64,000 nt of DNA. It comes from Holacanthus passer. Its lineage: Eukaryota > Chordata > Actinopteri > Pomacanthidae. Under the pieces are notes generated by a model. That model searched no databases. It saw only the letters and a list, made by a program, of their open reading frames with translations, and was not told the origin of the DNA. Within the stretch, counting starts at the first letter, position 1. Every line of letters begins with the position of its first letter. The stretch spans positions 2,675,501 through 2,739,500 of the forward strand of contig JAFREQ010000027.1 in the NCBI GenBank assembly GCA_025331565.1, written 5' to 3'. Shown piece by piece: positions 33,725 through 46,219 of the stretch. The position numbers were made by a program, and so were the translations under genes.

Positions 33725-35774
33725 ACAGCATCATAAATAAACAGTGCTGTTTTGGTGTGTCACCTTTTCCCAGGTTATTTAAGCAGCACGGACGTCCTGT
33801 TTCGAGAGGGTGAGAACATTCCTCCCCCATGAAAGACATATCCGAGGGTGTCATCAAGTCAGGACTGTTTTTTTTATTCATGAGTTTCAGAGCCCGGTTG
33901 CTCTCGAGGGAAAAATGTACAAATTTGTGCTCTGGAGTTTGTTAAATGTTTTACTAAACACAAAACAGCCGCACGAGAACTTTGCTTAAATAAGATGGGA
34001 AAAAAGGAGGTTTTGATTTCAACCAGGAACTGATCAGTGAATAAGTTAAAAAGATTTGATCTGAGCTTTAATGGCAGTTTTCATCCTGTGCTGCTGACAG
34101 GAGTAGTAAAAACAGGAAAAGTATGAAGCACAGAGGTTTGATACTCTCGAATTAATAACTCTTGGGCACAAATGAAGAGGACGGTGTAAGACAACATTTA
34201 TTTTGTCGACTGCCTTATTTTGCTCAGGTTTATTTCGAGAGTCTGCAGTTTAATTAATGGATACGACATGTTGTATTTTATCCTGCTCTTTAACCTAGAA
34301 GAGTAATTACATAACAAGTTGCACCTTGCTTGAATTGTTAGTGATTTTTAAGATCGGCAGAGTGAAATCGTGTGAGGTTGAGCACATTCATTTGACCTTC
34401 TGTTTGTTGGACCTTGAAGCTGTGCCTGTACTTTTGCTTCACCCATGTCCTGAGAGTAGTTTTAATTCAGCAACTATCAAGTTAATAGTTAGTAGTAAGC
34501 AGAGTAATCGGCATTTTAACAATTTAAGATGCATTTATGGGACATTAAAGGCAACAGTGTTGTATAACAGGGGAAAAATGAGAATATCCATGAGAAATCA
34601 AAATCGCAGTAAATCCAAGTGGATGATTTCGATGACATCATGCACGGCCTGACAACCTTCTCTTCTTACTTTGCACTGCAGAAAGGTCACATTAGCCTTC
34701 TGTCCAGCAAAACTGCACTAAAAATGGATGTTATGTCACAGGTCTGACATGGCATTAAAGACATACTGAGCAGAGCGATCACAGACTGTAGGAAGTGCAT
34801 GAGATCAGTGCGTGAAAAGTGAGTGTGCTGTGATCGCACCAAGACAGGAAATGTTGTGAAAGCTTCAGCGAACTGACAGCAGCTAGTTTGCCAGCAACTA
34901 TACTATAAACTAACTATATGAACATGGAGCAATGAATTCATACTGTTCGTCTGCTGGCTGTTCCCACCTGACTGACCAGATAACTACAACACACTACACC
35001 TTCAGTTTCTGCTGTTACAGTAACTTGGTTTAACAACCTGATTAACAGCACGTGATTACAGGCCCGAGCATTTACACTTGCTACTAACAAGCATCTTGTT
35101 TCCGCTCCTGTGCTCACATAGTGATCGGATCTAAATATACAGATTAGGTATGTGCAGACGTGGTGAACTAAACAAACACATCGCAAATCAAAGGAAGCAA
35201 AGCTGCTTTACGGGCTCGTCTAATGTTACCTTCGCCAGGGAAGAGGTCGCACGTAGCATCTTAAGACGCTGCAGCAGGAAGAGGCAGAGCAGAGCGTCCA
35301 AACTGTACAGACGTTGTTTACACCTGGCAGAAATTCAAAATCGAGAGTGTAAATTACTCAGCTGCACGATCTAATGATCTTTTTGTCCCTGACACTTTCC
35401 CCCGGATCGGTAATAAGCTCCGCAGATTTGCAAGGAAAGATTTGATGCCAAACAAAGATTCTACAAATCACTTCAAGCGCCTAAATCCTTTCTACCATTT
35501 CTATTCTCCAGCATGGAGGATCTGAAATTTTTTTTTTTTTGGAGCAAATGCAGGCTGAAGCCGGCGGTGCAGCGGTGCTAAATATACACTCGAACACATG
35601 CTTTTTAGCGGCTTTGCTGATTGACGGGTGTTAGAGAGAAACGAACTATGATCTCGATGACACCGTAATATCAGCATGAGCCAGTCACATGCTCCGGCCC
35701 CGCCACGGCCTTCAATCAGCTTTGAGTTATCCCTTCAGTGTAATCTCCCCCCTCCTCTCCCTCCGTCTCCCCCC

Positions 35775-35778
<4 letters not shown>
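33723..35778. other. Gene-free stretch
   Basis: No repeats that I recognise and no credible frame. The 108-codon frame at 34326-34652 lacks recognisable similarity. Confidence 0.5.
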
Positions 35779-35810
<32 letters not shown>

Positions 35811-36030
35811 GCACAAACAGCAGCACACAGTAATGATTCCACCCACTCGCTCGCTCTCTTTCTCTCTCTCTCTCTCTCTCTCTGCCCCCCACTGGGTTTT
35901 CCTGCTCTGATTACTGTTTGTTCATACAAAAACAAAACCCACTGTGGGAAGGATGTACAATTTTGGCAGAAAATGAGGAGACGCAGATTTGTCACGTCTC
36001 TCTATCGCGCTCTCTCTCTCTCTCTCTCTC
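35779..36030 (+). repeat. Cluster of three (TC)n arrays
   Basis: TC arrays at 35779-35805, 35861-35883 and 36010-36030 within 250 bases, embedded in pyrimidine-rich sequence. Confidence 0.93.
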
Positions 36031-36121
36031 ACACCCTGATGCAAGAGGATCAAACGGTTATCACAACAACTCGATGAACCGTCACACAACACTCCCTCAC
36101 TTTCACCCGTCTCTCTCTCAT

Positions 36122-36370
36122 TAAAGGATATGTTTGGTGATTTTTTTTTTTTATTGTCAACAAATCCCATGAAAAGACCAGAACCAATAATGAGTTGATC
36201 CTTCTAACAAGTATTGTCTGTGTACCCAAAGCCTGATATATCTTATTCCCACATGGCACAGAGCTCTATTGTCGCCCCTAAAACTATTAAAACACATCAT
36301 AGAGCCACAGCGTTGCACAGCGTGACATGTTCATTCATTGCGACGAATATGGCTGCTGTAGTTCTTCTTT
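36122..36370 (+). repeat. Probable dispersed teleost repeat
   Basis: Contains TTAAAGGATATGTTTGGTGA, AACAAATCCCATGAAAAGAC, GAGTTGATCCTTCTAACAAG, CAGAGCTCTATTGTCGCCCC and TAAAACTATTAAAACAC, a series that I associate with a common fish repeat. There is only one copy here, so the call rests on memory. Confidence 0.45.
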
Positions 36371-36379
36371 AGTTGATTG

Positions 36380-36879
36380 ATCTGAACGTCTGCCCACAAA
36401 AATATCCACAAAATTAGGACAAGAGTGAGTGAAGAGAGATCAATGCAGCTATACAGATGATCGTGAGTCAACATACAGAATAACTGTTAACATCTCAAAC
36501 TCTAAAATTTCTTCACATGCTATGAAACACTGATCAACTTCTGCCAAAGCTGGAAAGGATGGAAACATCACTCATGACTGATTCAGACCAAACGGAAGGA
36601 AACACCATCCACTGCAACAAGCATTTAGCAAACATCAACATTAACATCTGGCTGAATGAATGAAGTGAGGCAAAATGACTGCAGATGTGTATTAATCCGC
36701 AGCAGAAAATAATCCCTGACAAATGCACTATATGCTTGAGAAATTTTAGCTTTAGGAAATGACTGAGTTTATTTTTTTTTTAATCAAACTACACACTGTA
36801 TTATCAGTATTGTTAATGATTAACTGAGAACTGGGATGAGTGACACAGACAAGCTAGTTATAAAGTAGTTATAATGGGA
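36380..36879. other. Gene-free stretch
   Basis: AT-rich; no feature recognised. Confidence 0.5.
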
Positions 36880-37105
36880 CACTTTGATCCAGACTGAAAT
36901 ATCTCAACCAATATTGGATGGATTGCTATGATACATACATTCATGGTCCCCAGAGAAAAAAAAAAAACTGACTTTGGTGATCCTGTAACTTTTACTCTTG
37001 ACAACAATTGGATAGATTGCCGTGATATTTGGTTCAGACATTCTTGCACCCCCTAAGGATAAGTTGTAAAAATGTGGTGATCTATCAAAGGTGGAGTATT
37101 CTGGA
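36880..37105 (+). repeat. Dispersed repeat family D, left part
   Basis: Two tandem-like units: ATTGGATGGATTGCTATGAT...CATTCATGGTCCCCAGAG and then AATTGGATAGATTGCCGTGA...GACATTCTTGCACCCCCTAA, each followed by a GGTGATC block. This is a familiar teleost family. The matching right part of the family lies 450 bases further on. Confidence 0.7.
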
Positions 37106-37548
37106 GAAAGATTGTTGGCATTCAGAAGCTTTGCCCTAACAAATGGATGACAATAACAACTCAGCTGATGGCAGATAAGTTAACCTCAATGAGTAACATT
37201 ACACAGCAGGTGTTTAATTCCAAGGGAACGGATGTGAGGTCTGCCAGAGCAAGTGAAATATTTTTAGACCACATTGGCAACATCGCGGGGTTATTTACGA
37301 TTCATTACTATCATGGTGTAGCTACGTTCCTTATGAACGAGGACTGGTAAAATTTAATTTTCTCCAACCTGTGCTGCACTTGGATTTGTGATAATTGGAA
37401 AATTACACATGTGAACGGTTGTACCATGCTACTGTTAAGATTAAGATTGAGAAAGGAAACAAAGGCTTTATTGCCTCTCTGAGGAGAAATTTACACACAC
37501 ATCACGAACACTGCTCGACATGCTTCACTTCGATGGCGGACTTTATGA
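37106..37548. other. Sequence interrupting repeat family D
   Basis: About 440 bases between the left and right parts of a family D element. Near 37460-37495, GGCTTTATTGCCTCTCTGAG then GAGAAATTTAC resembles the 3' end of fish LINEs (CTTTATTG...GGGAAATT), so the interruption may be a retrotransposon fragment. Frames at 37147-37350 and 37395-37634 are not recognisable. Confidence 0.4.
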
Positions 37549-37637
37549 ACAGCACACCTGCTAAACGTCACTGTGAGCATGTTGGCATTCAGCTCAAGGC
37601 GTCATTTAAGTACACAGAGCCTGTAAACTCTTAGTCT
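37549..37637 (+). repeat. Dispersed repeat family D, right part
   Basis: CACACCTGCTAAACGTCACT, GTGAGCATGTTGGCATTCAG, CTCAAGGCGTCA, AAGTACACAGAGCCTGTAAA and CTCTTAG match in order the distal portion of the family that begins with GGATGGATTGCCATGA. Confidence 0.6.
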
Positions 37638-37739
37638 TGTTCAAACACTTCTTTCCAAAAGTTCAGGCTAAGTTCACACTTTGGATGAGACGCCCTCCTC
37701 TTCTTCTCTCTTCCTCTCTCTCTGGCTGTTTCTGGTTCC

Positions 37740-37890
37740 ATTTTCCAGACTGACATTATCTTAAATTCAGAAAATAACATTTTTAATTAAGCAATATGCC
37801 TACAGGAAATTGGCATGTATTTCTTCAAATCAGCCTGTAAGCATTTATTTAAGACTCTATATTTAGACATTAATTAAAGCGTCACAGCGG
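37740..37890. promoter_or_regulatory. Candidate conserved non-coding element
   Basis: Contains TTTTTAATTAAGCAATATGC, an ATGCC...GGCAT inverted pair (about 37796-37816), TAAGCATTTATTTAAG and ACATTAATTAAAGCG. AT-rich, non-repetitive and dense in homeodomain-type cores. Conservation is untested. Confidence 0.25.
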
Positions 37891-38099
37891 CGTACTGTCG
37901 AGAACAACAACGCCACGGTTATTACGGCCCTCTGTATTGTCCTCATTGCTTCTTTCTTTCCATCTTCCTGAAACAAACTGCGCACACAAACACACTTAAA
38001 CGCACACACACAGGTTTTGATGGAGTAATAACGGGAATGAGATAGAGGCAGCCAATTGTCTCTACTGTATCTTATTTGTACCGGGGAAGATGAGCAATC

Positions 38100-38320
38100 G
38101 AACAGAAATTAAATGAAAGGGGGGGGGGAGAGAAAAAGGAGAGGAACGACGCAGCAGCCAAAAAAAAAAAAAAAAAAAAAAAAATGTTGTTAAGTTGAAT
38201 TTAAAGTGCTCTGAAGAGGATAAGCAAGTAGGCCAGTCAAGAGAGGAGGAGAAAGAGGAGGAGGAGAGGAGAGAATGGGAGGAGAGGAGAGAGGCAGGAT
38301 GGGGAATTGATAAATAGATC
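38100..38320 (+). repeat. Purine-rich tract with G10 and A25 runs
   Basis: G10 at 38119-38128 and A25 at 38160-38184, followed by GAGGAGGAGAAAGAGGAGGA-type sequence to about 38300. Confidence 0.88.
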
Positions 38321-38477
38321 ATTGTATGCAAGGAGCTCCTCTGCCTCTTCTCTCCGTCTTTCCCACGTCTCCAACCACCCCCGACACCAGATAAACAGAA
38401 TTTCTAACTCATCTGTTTATGGTAAATGAGCCTAAATAAGGCCAGAATGCAGAGGAGCCACACAAACACAAAGGATT

Positions 38478-38494
38478 CACACACACACACACAC
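38478..38494 (+). repeat. (CA)8 microsatellite
   Basis: Short perfect CA array. Confidence 0.93.
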
Positions 38495-38656
38495 GGCGAA
38501 CAGTTGTACTGCGTAATGTCTTTTTCTGTTTCACGCCTTGTTTGTCTTGTCTTGCCGTTGTCGAGCGTCCTCTGCAAATGAGCTTCTGTGTGTGTTTACT
38601 CAAGGTTTTGACAGGACTCATGGCTAAACTCTTAACAGCACAACACACACCGTCAA

Positions 38657-38676
38657 ACACACACACACACACACAC
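38657..38676 (+). repeat. (AC)10 microsatellite
   Basis: Perfect AC array. Confidence 0.95.
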
Positions 38677-38679
38677 CAG

Positions 38680-41270
38680 ACCCAGAGGCGCCTTTGACAT
38701 ACTGTATCTCTAATGGAGGAAGCAGGCCGGTGCACGATTAGATGTGAAGCAAACAGCGAGACAGACACACAGACACACGCTCCTCACTGATTTAATAGAC
38801 AAACATAATAGAAACACCACATGGCCGTAATGATTTGTAGCACTCGTGAAAACATGGCAGAGGACAGAGAGAGGAGAGGATGGAGAGAGGTACCTTGGAG
38901 AATTTTTCTTTCTCGGTCTCAGTTTGTTCGAAACATTTCAGCAACTTTTTTTCTCCCCCCATTTGCAGGTGGCCTTGAACGCTGTGCATGTCTTAAAAGC
39001 CTCTGTGGGGAATCTTTAACAGCCGGCTGTAGGATGCTGTTCACACCGTGGCTGCTGTGGATGCTGCATGATTCATGGAGGAAGGGTCATATTTTGATAG
39101 AATAACCAAGGCAACATTGCTGCCGCATACAACTCCTAACCTTGTCTGTGTTTTTGCCACTAGAACTGGCCTAGGGAGGCGGCAGAAGCAAGAGAAAGTC
39201 AATCTGAAAAAAATAATGTCCAGTCAGTGTATCTGATATTCCAGCTTCTCAGTTTCTCTTTGCCTTTTGTTCTCACAGGGTAACTTATCATCTCCTCTCT
39301 TAGGGACCGCACAGGAATTATTAGGGAGGAAGGGAGGTCAGAAAAGAGGGAGGGCAATGTATTTGTCTTGATGCTGAAAGGAAAACAAAGTTTATATTTA
39401 AGCCTTCCTTTGCGAGATGAATAGAAGAGAATCAAATAGTCGCAAATGGCGGGTTTAGTTTGCACAGTTCAACAATCCTGTCACTGTTTCAGGGCTTAAT
39501 TTTTCTCATCACAGTTAAACAGCTAAACTGAAACAAATTCTAGTAAGAATCTTTCATGAGAGCTAATTAGTCAAACATTAAATAAACTGCATTTAAGCTG
39601 AAGATGAGATTTTAATGAATGACTGGTGATTAAATGTTATCTCTACCAACTTACAATTTCAGAACTTCTGGTGGAGTTGAGCTTCGCCACTTGATGTTAC
39701 TGATGTTTTTCTCAGGACAGTCTCTCCAGAGAGTTTTTAAAAAGTTAAATACGTGATATAAAGTTGGTCTATATTATAAAGCAAGTTTAGCTGTTACACA
39801 ATATCCCTTCATTCTAAAATAGTTTAACTGGAATATTCATAATTTTGTTAGATTTGCCATAAATTTGAAAACTGCTAATTCCATTTCCAATGTGCATACT
39901 GGCGGCTATTTACATCATTCCACCGATATAGTTCATCTAAGATTATATTGCAGCATCTCAAATTCTTTCTGCTTTGCCTCTTCTAGTTAGTTACATTGAA
40001 AACAAGTTGCACCAACTTCACTTTTCCTGAGTCAAAAGGAAACAGGAAACAGATCCAACCCCACTCAGGTAATTTTCCAACAGTCCCTGATAAAGGATTT
40101 AGATGCTCCCTGTCCTGCCTTCACATTCAGCACTGCCTGCTATTTCAGCCAAAACACATTTGCTCTCTCTCTCTCTCTCCCCTAAAACTCCTGAAATCCT
40201 CATTTTGTAAATACAAGGCATTTAAAAGCCACCTGTTCTCTGCCTTCATGTCCCCCTGCAGTTTATTTGCAGCTGCGCAGCAGTTCGCTCTGTTACAGCC
40301 AACGATCCAGGGCTGCAGTAAATGACAGTTTCTGTAAATCTATAACAGAAGAAAAAAAACGAATGAATATGAACCATAACAATTAGACAAACGGTCTAAT
40401 CCTTCTCACATGAATACGGCAAATATTAGACACAGAGGCGACCGAGCCAGAGCTGTCAATAATAAATGAAGAGCATCCTGCCTGTAATTGTTTTCACTAC
40501 TTTATCATCTTCATTTTCATCTTCTCCTGACAAACTTGTTATTGGTGCAGATAATAGACAAATAAGCTGGAGACAATGGGCTCAGAATTGATTTGTTTAC
40601 TTGCAGGACAAAAGATGTCTGGACATCTGAGTTATTATAAATGTGACTGACAAGTTCATGTTTTTTAGATGTCTCGGCTCCATGCTGTTGAAACGGTGCT
40701 TATATGTGATCAAGATGTCTAAATAAAACTTTGCATCAACGTTCACAGGGTGAACATACCAGTCAACATCACATTGTTGTTGTGATACATTCATTTTATA
40801 TAAATGCACATTGGGAGAATCTGGGGTTCACTCTTCACCCAGGGACACGCAGACAGGAAGAACTCAGGGAAACAAACCAACACCAGCCATTTGTTGGTTT
40901 AATGGCTGAACCCACTCAAACAAACCGAGCTACAGCTGCCTCATTGTTAAAGTTAATACATGCACCTGCGATGTCAAGCCTTCCATTGTTGTTCCATTCA
41001 GTGTTTGCAGGAGCAGCATTAACACCTGTACGTCAGGAGGAAAGTGCCTGTGCATATGGGAGACGAGAGTCGAGCTTTTGTTCTGATGGTTTGACAGGTT
41101 TGCTCGATTATCTGAAGAGACAAACACTCGAATATGAAAACAGTCGTCTTTGTTTTCGTTTGTAACTAGATTATAAAACATTTTCTATTTTTATGATTCA
41201 GTCGTTAGCTATTAAAAATTTGGCTACCACCAAATGGTCACATCTTAAATCCACATTCCAGACACATTTA
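38680..41270. other. Gene-free stretch
   Basis: Mostly unique AT-rich DNA. The 109-codon frame at 39996-40325 and the 144-codon frame at 40731-41165 have no recognisable domain. Homeodomain-rich patches lie near 39535-39645 (GAGAGCTAATTAGTC, TTTTAATGAATGAC) and 40440-40610 (AGCTGTCAATAATAAATG). Confidence 0.5.
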
Positions 41271-41279
41271 CTGAAACAC

Positions 41280-41590
41280 TTAATTCAAAATCAATGTGGA
41301 AAGTAATTAAACATATTTAGTCAAGTGTATTTGTACTTGTGCGTTTCCATTTTCCATATTTCAAAGTGACTTGTTATAGTTTCTATTCTGCTACATTTAC
41401 CTAACAGTTACAGTTACTAATTACTTTGCAGAAATAAATACTAAATACTAATAAATACTACTTTAATATATCAATAATATCAATCCAAAATATAACAATA
41501 TAATATTCAAAGGGCTATTATAAGTGGTTTTACATTTAATACTTAAGGTCATTTTTCAAATGATGCTTCTGTACTTTTACTTAAAGTGGC
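41280..41590 (+). mobile_element. CAGTGGTGG-type MITE (family C), interrupted copy, left part
   Basis: Contains AAGTAATTAAACATATTTAG, TTTGTACTTGTGCG, TACAGTTACTAATTACTTTG and CTTCTGTACTTTTACTTAAA. Sequence of the MITE right end resumes only at about 41940, after a family B copy. Confidence 0.55.
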
Positions 41591-41938
41591 TATAATCAAT
41601 ATTTTTTCAAATAACAATGAAGCTTTATATTGAGTTTCAGCTCATTATTGAGCTCTCTGACCTACAACCTTCCTGCTTTGGAAGAGCATTTAGCAGTTGA
41701 AGAGTCAGAATTTCCCTTCAGGAGTTGGTGGAGACCAAACACAGAGCACACGAGTGAATATTGAAATTGAAATTCATCAGGTGGCCAGAAAGTGGTCACG
41801 ACTCTAAACTTCTAATAATGTTGCTCAGTTTACTGTAGTTCGCTATGTAAATAATATGTTCAGAATTTGTTTCTGACGCCCCCAAGCGGCCAAAAACATG
41901 TCATTCCAAACTTTAAATGTTTTAGTATTGTTATATTG
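41588..41938 (+). repeat. Dispersed repeat family B, copy 5, nested in a MITE
   Basis: Starts GTGGCTATAATCAATATTTT and continues with GAAGAGTCAGAATTTCCCTT, GGAGTTGGTGGAGACCAAAC, CATCAGGTGGCCAGAAAGTG and AATGTTGCTC. It sits between the two parts of a family C MITE. A TACTTAA word lies at both junctions, compatible with a 7-8 bp target duplication. Confidence 0.65.
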
Positions 41939-41939
41939 T

Positions 41940-41985
41940 GGTGTCTACTTAAGTTAAAGATCCAAATAGTTCCACTGCCCGTAAT
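41940..41985 (+). mobile_element. CAGTGGTGG-type MITE (family C), interrupted copy, right part
   Basis: GTGTCTACTTAAGTTAAAGA, TCCAAATAGTTCCACTGC match the right terminus of family C. Confidence 0.5.
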
Positions 41986-41989
41986 AAAA

Positions 41990-44900
41990 ACCGACCCACA
42001 GAACATTTTAATCATACTGTACATGTAAACAAATGTCATTACACTATTTTAAGAATAACATCATTAGACTTGTTACAAACACAGACATTAGTATTAATTG
42101 TCTGGCTTATGATTATGAGCACTTTAGTCACAACATTAACCAAGAGTTCAAACGATTAAGTCGTCCCAGATGGGAGGCGTGCTGAGCCGGTTTCCCCCCC
42201 TCATTGTTATTCAGCTGCTTATCAAAAGGCCAATTTCAATTTACGACTCCACCTGTTACTCTTTGATCACTTTAGTCTGAACTTATAAACATGGAACAAG
42301 GCTCTCACTTATCCAGAACAGACAGCCGGGGCCTCGTTCCCCATAGTGTTGTCTCGTTCTTGGTTTCTCATGCTGATCTCTGCTCACATCTCTCCCAGAT
42401 CTGTCGACTCGTATTATCTTACTAATATTTCAGAATTTGTTTCCTCACATAAAACAGCAGGGATTCGTTTAGCGAGGCGCCGCTCGGAAAGTACAAGAAG
42501 CTACGAAACAATCCCAGTCTATACAGGACCTCTGATATTAGCACTATGGATTTTCATTTCTGTCGGCTGCGATAGGATTTCAAAATGTATGCAGTTGTTG
42601 AAAGAGCACAGAGATTTTACTGTCGCATAAAATTAACCTAATATATCCGCAGGGCTCTCAATCAATACCAATGACTTAACATTTCAGATACGGTAATACA
42701 CACACACACACAGGCACGCACACACCCTCAGAAACTTTTTAAAGATGGAGAACGGTGGGTGTTAAAAGCGACTCACAAGCGTTACATCACATTTCATTCT
42801 TAAGCCATAAAAAGCAAACAACCTATTTTATTTCACAGACCTGTGGATGCTGCTGTACTCCTCGAGCAGCTGGTAATTGTTGATGGCGGTCATAAATTAC
42901 ATAATGTTCTTTTAAGCATCTTGTAAAGGAAAGTGGAGCCAAAAAAGACATCTGAGTGGGGAGAATAGACGAGAACTGGAAACATTAGTGAAGGAGTTTC
43001 TTACATAAAACACAAACAACAGCCTGGTTGATAGCGCTAATAAAGTTTGTTCAAAACTGCCAGAGAGCTGGAAGTAACCTGTTACACCAGTTTATGATCA
43101 AGTCGAAGCTCAACACGATCACACCGTTTAGCTGCTTCAGTTTCAGGGTCCTGGTGTTCGTGCTGTCACACTGGGACACTTGAATGAAACCGAGCCGTCA
43201 TTAATGTTATTTTCAACACCTGCTCTTTCCCTGCAACGACAAGTCTGAATGTCTGCAGTGAAAAGGTTTCAGCTTCCAAGGTTTCTTTCATGCAACCTTC
43301 AACCCTGCAACTCGTCAGACAACCTGTCGGTCACGTCTCACTGCAAGCTCATGACCATTTTTAGCGTCAAGACTGGTTGAGTGGGTTCATTTTCAATTCT
43401 GATTTTGACTTCAGACTATTATGAAAACAAGATAATCCAGATAAAACCATTATTGTGGCGCATTCGGTTTCGCAATGATGCTCTCGTTTTGTCCTGTGTT
43501 ATAAATCAAGCGCACCACTTTCCTTTACCAGCTTCCCCTCGTCTGTCTGTGGCGTGTTTAGTTCAGGTCGAGCCGAGACGATGAAGAGAACCTTTATTCA
43601 AAAGCTATAAAACAATTCAGCTGTTAGACAGGAAGAGCTTGCGTTGGGAGAGCAGGCAGGGACGGTCGTTACACGCTGTGTTAGTCCCAAAACCTCGTAC
43701 AAATAAGTCAGAAGAGAGCTGAAGCATATGACAGAAAGCAACACACGAATCAGCTCTACAGTGATGACTGTCACTGATCACATGTACGTTCAGGACTGAA
43801 TGAGTCTGAGAAAACTGTCACTGCTGTATATATTTCTAATTAGTTGTTTAGTTCAGTTATATTTAAAGTTGTCATGTTTTTTTAAGTTCAATAAATGGAT
43901 CATGTATCCAAAGTCAATGAGTCATCATGTTGAAGCATCGTGATTTCAAGATTGATCAAAATAGTCGTAATTATGATTTTTGCCATAATTATGGAGCCGT
44001 ACTAACGTCACACAAGTAGTTTAACAATATGACCTTCCTCACAAGTCAGACTTGTTGTTTTTATAATAGTTTTTCTTACAGGTTTTGGTGGAAAATGCAG
44101 ATGGCAGGCTCTCTTATGTGGAAAAAATCATGTATCTGGAAAAACCTTTGTACAGAAGCCAAGTTCAACCCTTCATATTCAGATTGAGCACAAAGTGAAT
44201 TTTAATGGAAGGATTGCATCCAAGTCAATGGACAGTTTCCAGTGGATGTGAATCCACTCTAGCAGTGTGATTGAGGCGAAGGGACGTCCACCTACATTGA
44301 AAACGTTTCAGCCGAAGCAAACAGTATGTTTGCGCTCATCCCAAAGTCGTATGACTCAACGATCAGCGAACACAGAGAGACAAGAGGAAAAGGAGAGAGA
44401 GGAAACAGTAGCAGTTCCTACTCAGTTCTGAGATCACGTCTGTGCAGACTGTGTTTTGGCTATTTGACAGTCCGAGTCAGAGCTGAACAGGACACTAGTC
44501 GGATTCAAAGAAACTCATCCAGCCGCTAACGATCAACTTCCTGGTCCCTGTTGAACACAGATCCTGCACCATGTTGGCCTGAGACTCCGTCTGCTTAACG
44601 TCAGCTCGCTGATAATGCAGGTAGTTATTGGAAATTAATTCATATACAAGGAGACTTTTGCTCCCAAGGAAATTAAAGAGGACGCATCTGTAATTTTATA
44701 TCACTCAAGAATGTCAACATTGCTGATTGATTGATTTCAAACCCATAGAAAATTGACCAACAGGCCTTTGCTTAGAGGATTTTACAATTGATTTAATTAT
44801 TGAACTCATTCAATAGCAAGAAGAAAAACTTGTTGTGAGTAATGTGGATGGATAGACAGGATCCATTATAAGATGTCAATCATCTATTTTTCACAAAGAA

Positions 44901-46215
44901 AAAGCCGTCGTCCCTGTTTTCAGATGGTCAGTCTGACCTGTAGTGTCGTGTATTAAAGTAAAGGACAGAGCAAATCTGCAGTCTTCAGTTCAGATGATAT
45001 AAATGCTACAAAAGCCACGACGACCACTGAGTACAGCACAACATCCCATCTTCCTCTGCATCAGTGCTCCATTTACCTCGTGTGTAAGTTCTCCAAACGT
45101 ATTCTTTATTTTGGAAAAACTAACAGTAGGCATCTCGGGGGAGAGATGATATGTTGTGCAGACGATGGAAGAAGACAGACGAGATCAGGATGAAATATGG
45201 CCGTGTTCTGCCGAGGCCTTTTGAGTGTGATTACCAGTGTAAAGAGGGCTTTAATTTAAGCCCTGGGCTAAAGAATCATACAGTATGTGGATTTTTGAAC
45301 AGCCCACATACTGTACTAATGACTCTGAATTCAGCTCATTTTTCATCAAAATGTACAGGCTGCACTGTCTCATAACTCTGAGTGTACACAACTGTGCAGT
45401 TTGCCGTCTTCAGAGGCTCAAAGTTGCAAACGTCTGTCATCTGAAAATTGTAAATTGGATTGATGTGGTTTGTTGTCACGAGCATTTAAATGAGGAATTT
45501 CTGTGTGCTCTCAAGTTAACTCAGAGTGACGACCACGGGGTGTTAATAGTGAAACGAGTCGGGGTGATTCATGTGAAGATGTAAAAAACTGGGTTGTACT
45601 CATTAAAATCCTAAGAATAGGACGGCTGGTCGGAGGTGGCTGCTCAGGTCATGTGACCACTTATAATGACTGTAACAGGAAAAATCAGATCAGCACTTAT
45701 GTTACGAACTAGCCTCATATTAACCATTATATTTTATTAAGAGAGATCCGTTTGTGTTGCCTTCAGCATTCGCTCCTTTTCCTTCACGATGAACACACAC
45801 ACAGATGCATATTGTACTTTAATTCAGATTCTAAAGCGGGAAATCAAGGCAAAGCCAAATTTGTTCAAGCTGTGTTAAGACATTAGCACTGTATGAAAAT
45901 ATGCAGCCTCCACATTCATTTCAATGATTTGATGCAGTGGCTGAACCTGGTTTTGCTCCAAATGTAACATCATGCGGAAGCGTTCATTCCTGGTCGGTCA
46001 GTACATACAAGGTAATTCTGCTGTTTGTTTTGCAGATGATAAAATGATTGCTGCCATGAAAACTTTATAGAGCTGTTAAATATCCATAACTGTAAACTGC
46101 TGGGAAGTGTTCTGGTGTCTGATCAGCCCTCAAACTCATCAAATGTGTTGCCATTTATAAAATCATAAACTGAAATAGTCATCACCACGATCGTTTCTTA
46201 ACCTCGTCCAAGTAG
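41990..46215. other. Gene-free stretch
   Basis: About 4.2 kb of AT-rich, repeat-poor DNA with one short CA array near 42700. No frame is recognisable (the longest is 94-99 codons at 42346-42630 and 45285-45584). Confidence 0.5.
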
Positions 46216-46219
46216 CTGT

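Noticed and set aside
40731..41165. 144-codon plus-strand frame
   Set aside because: No recognisable domain, no splice or start context and an overlapping minus-strand frame; the length is within chance for 64 kb.
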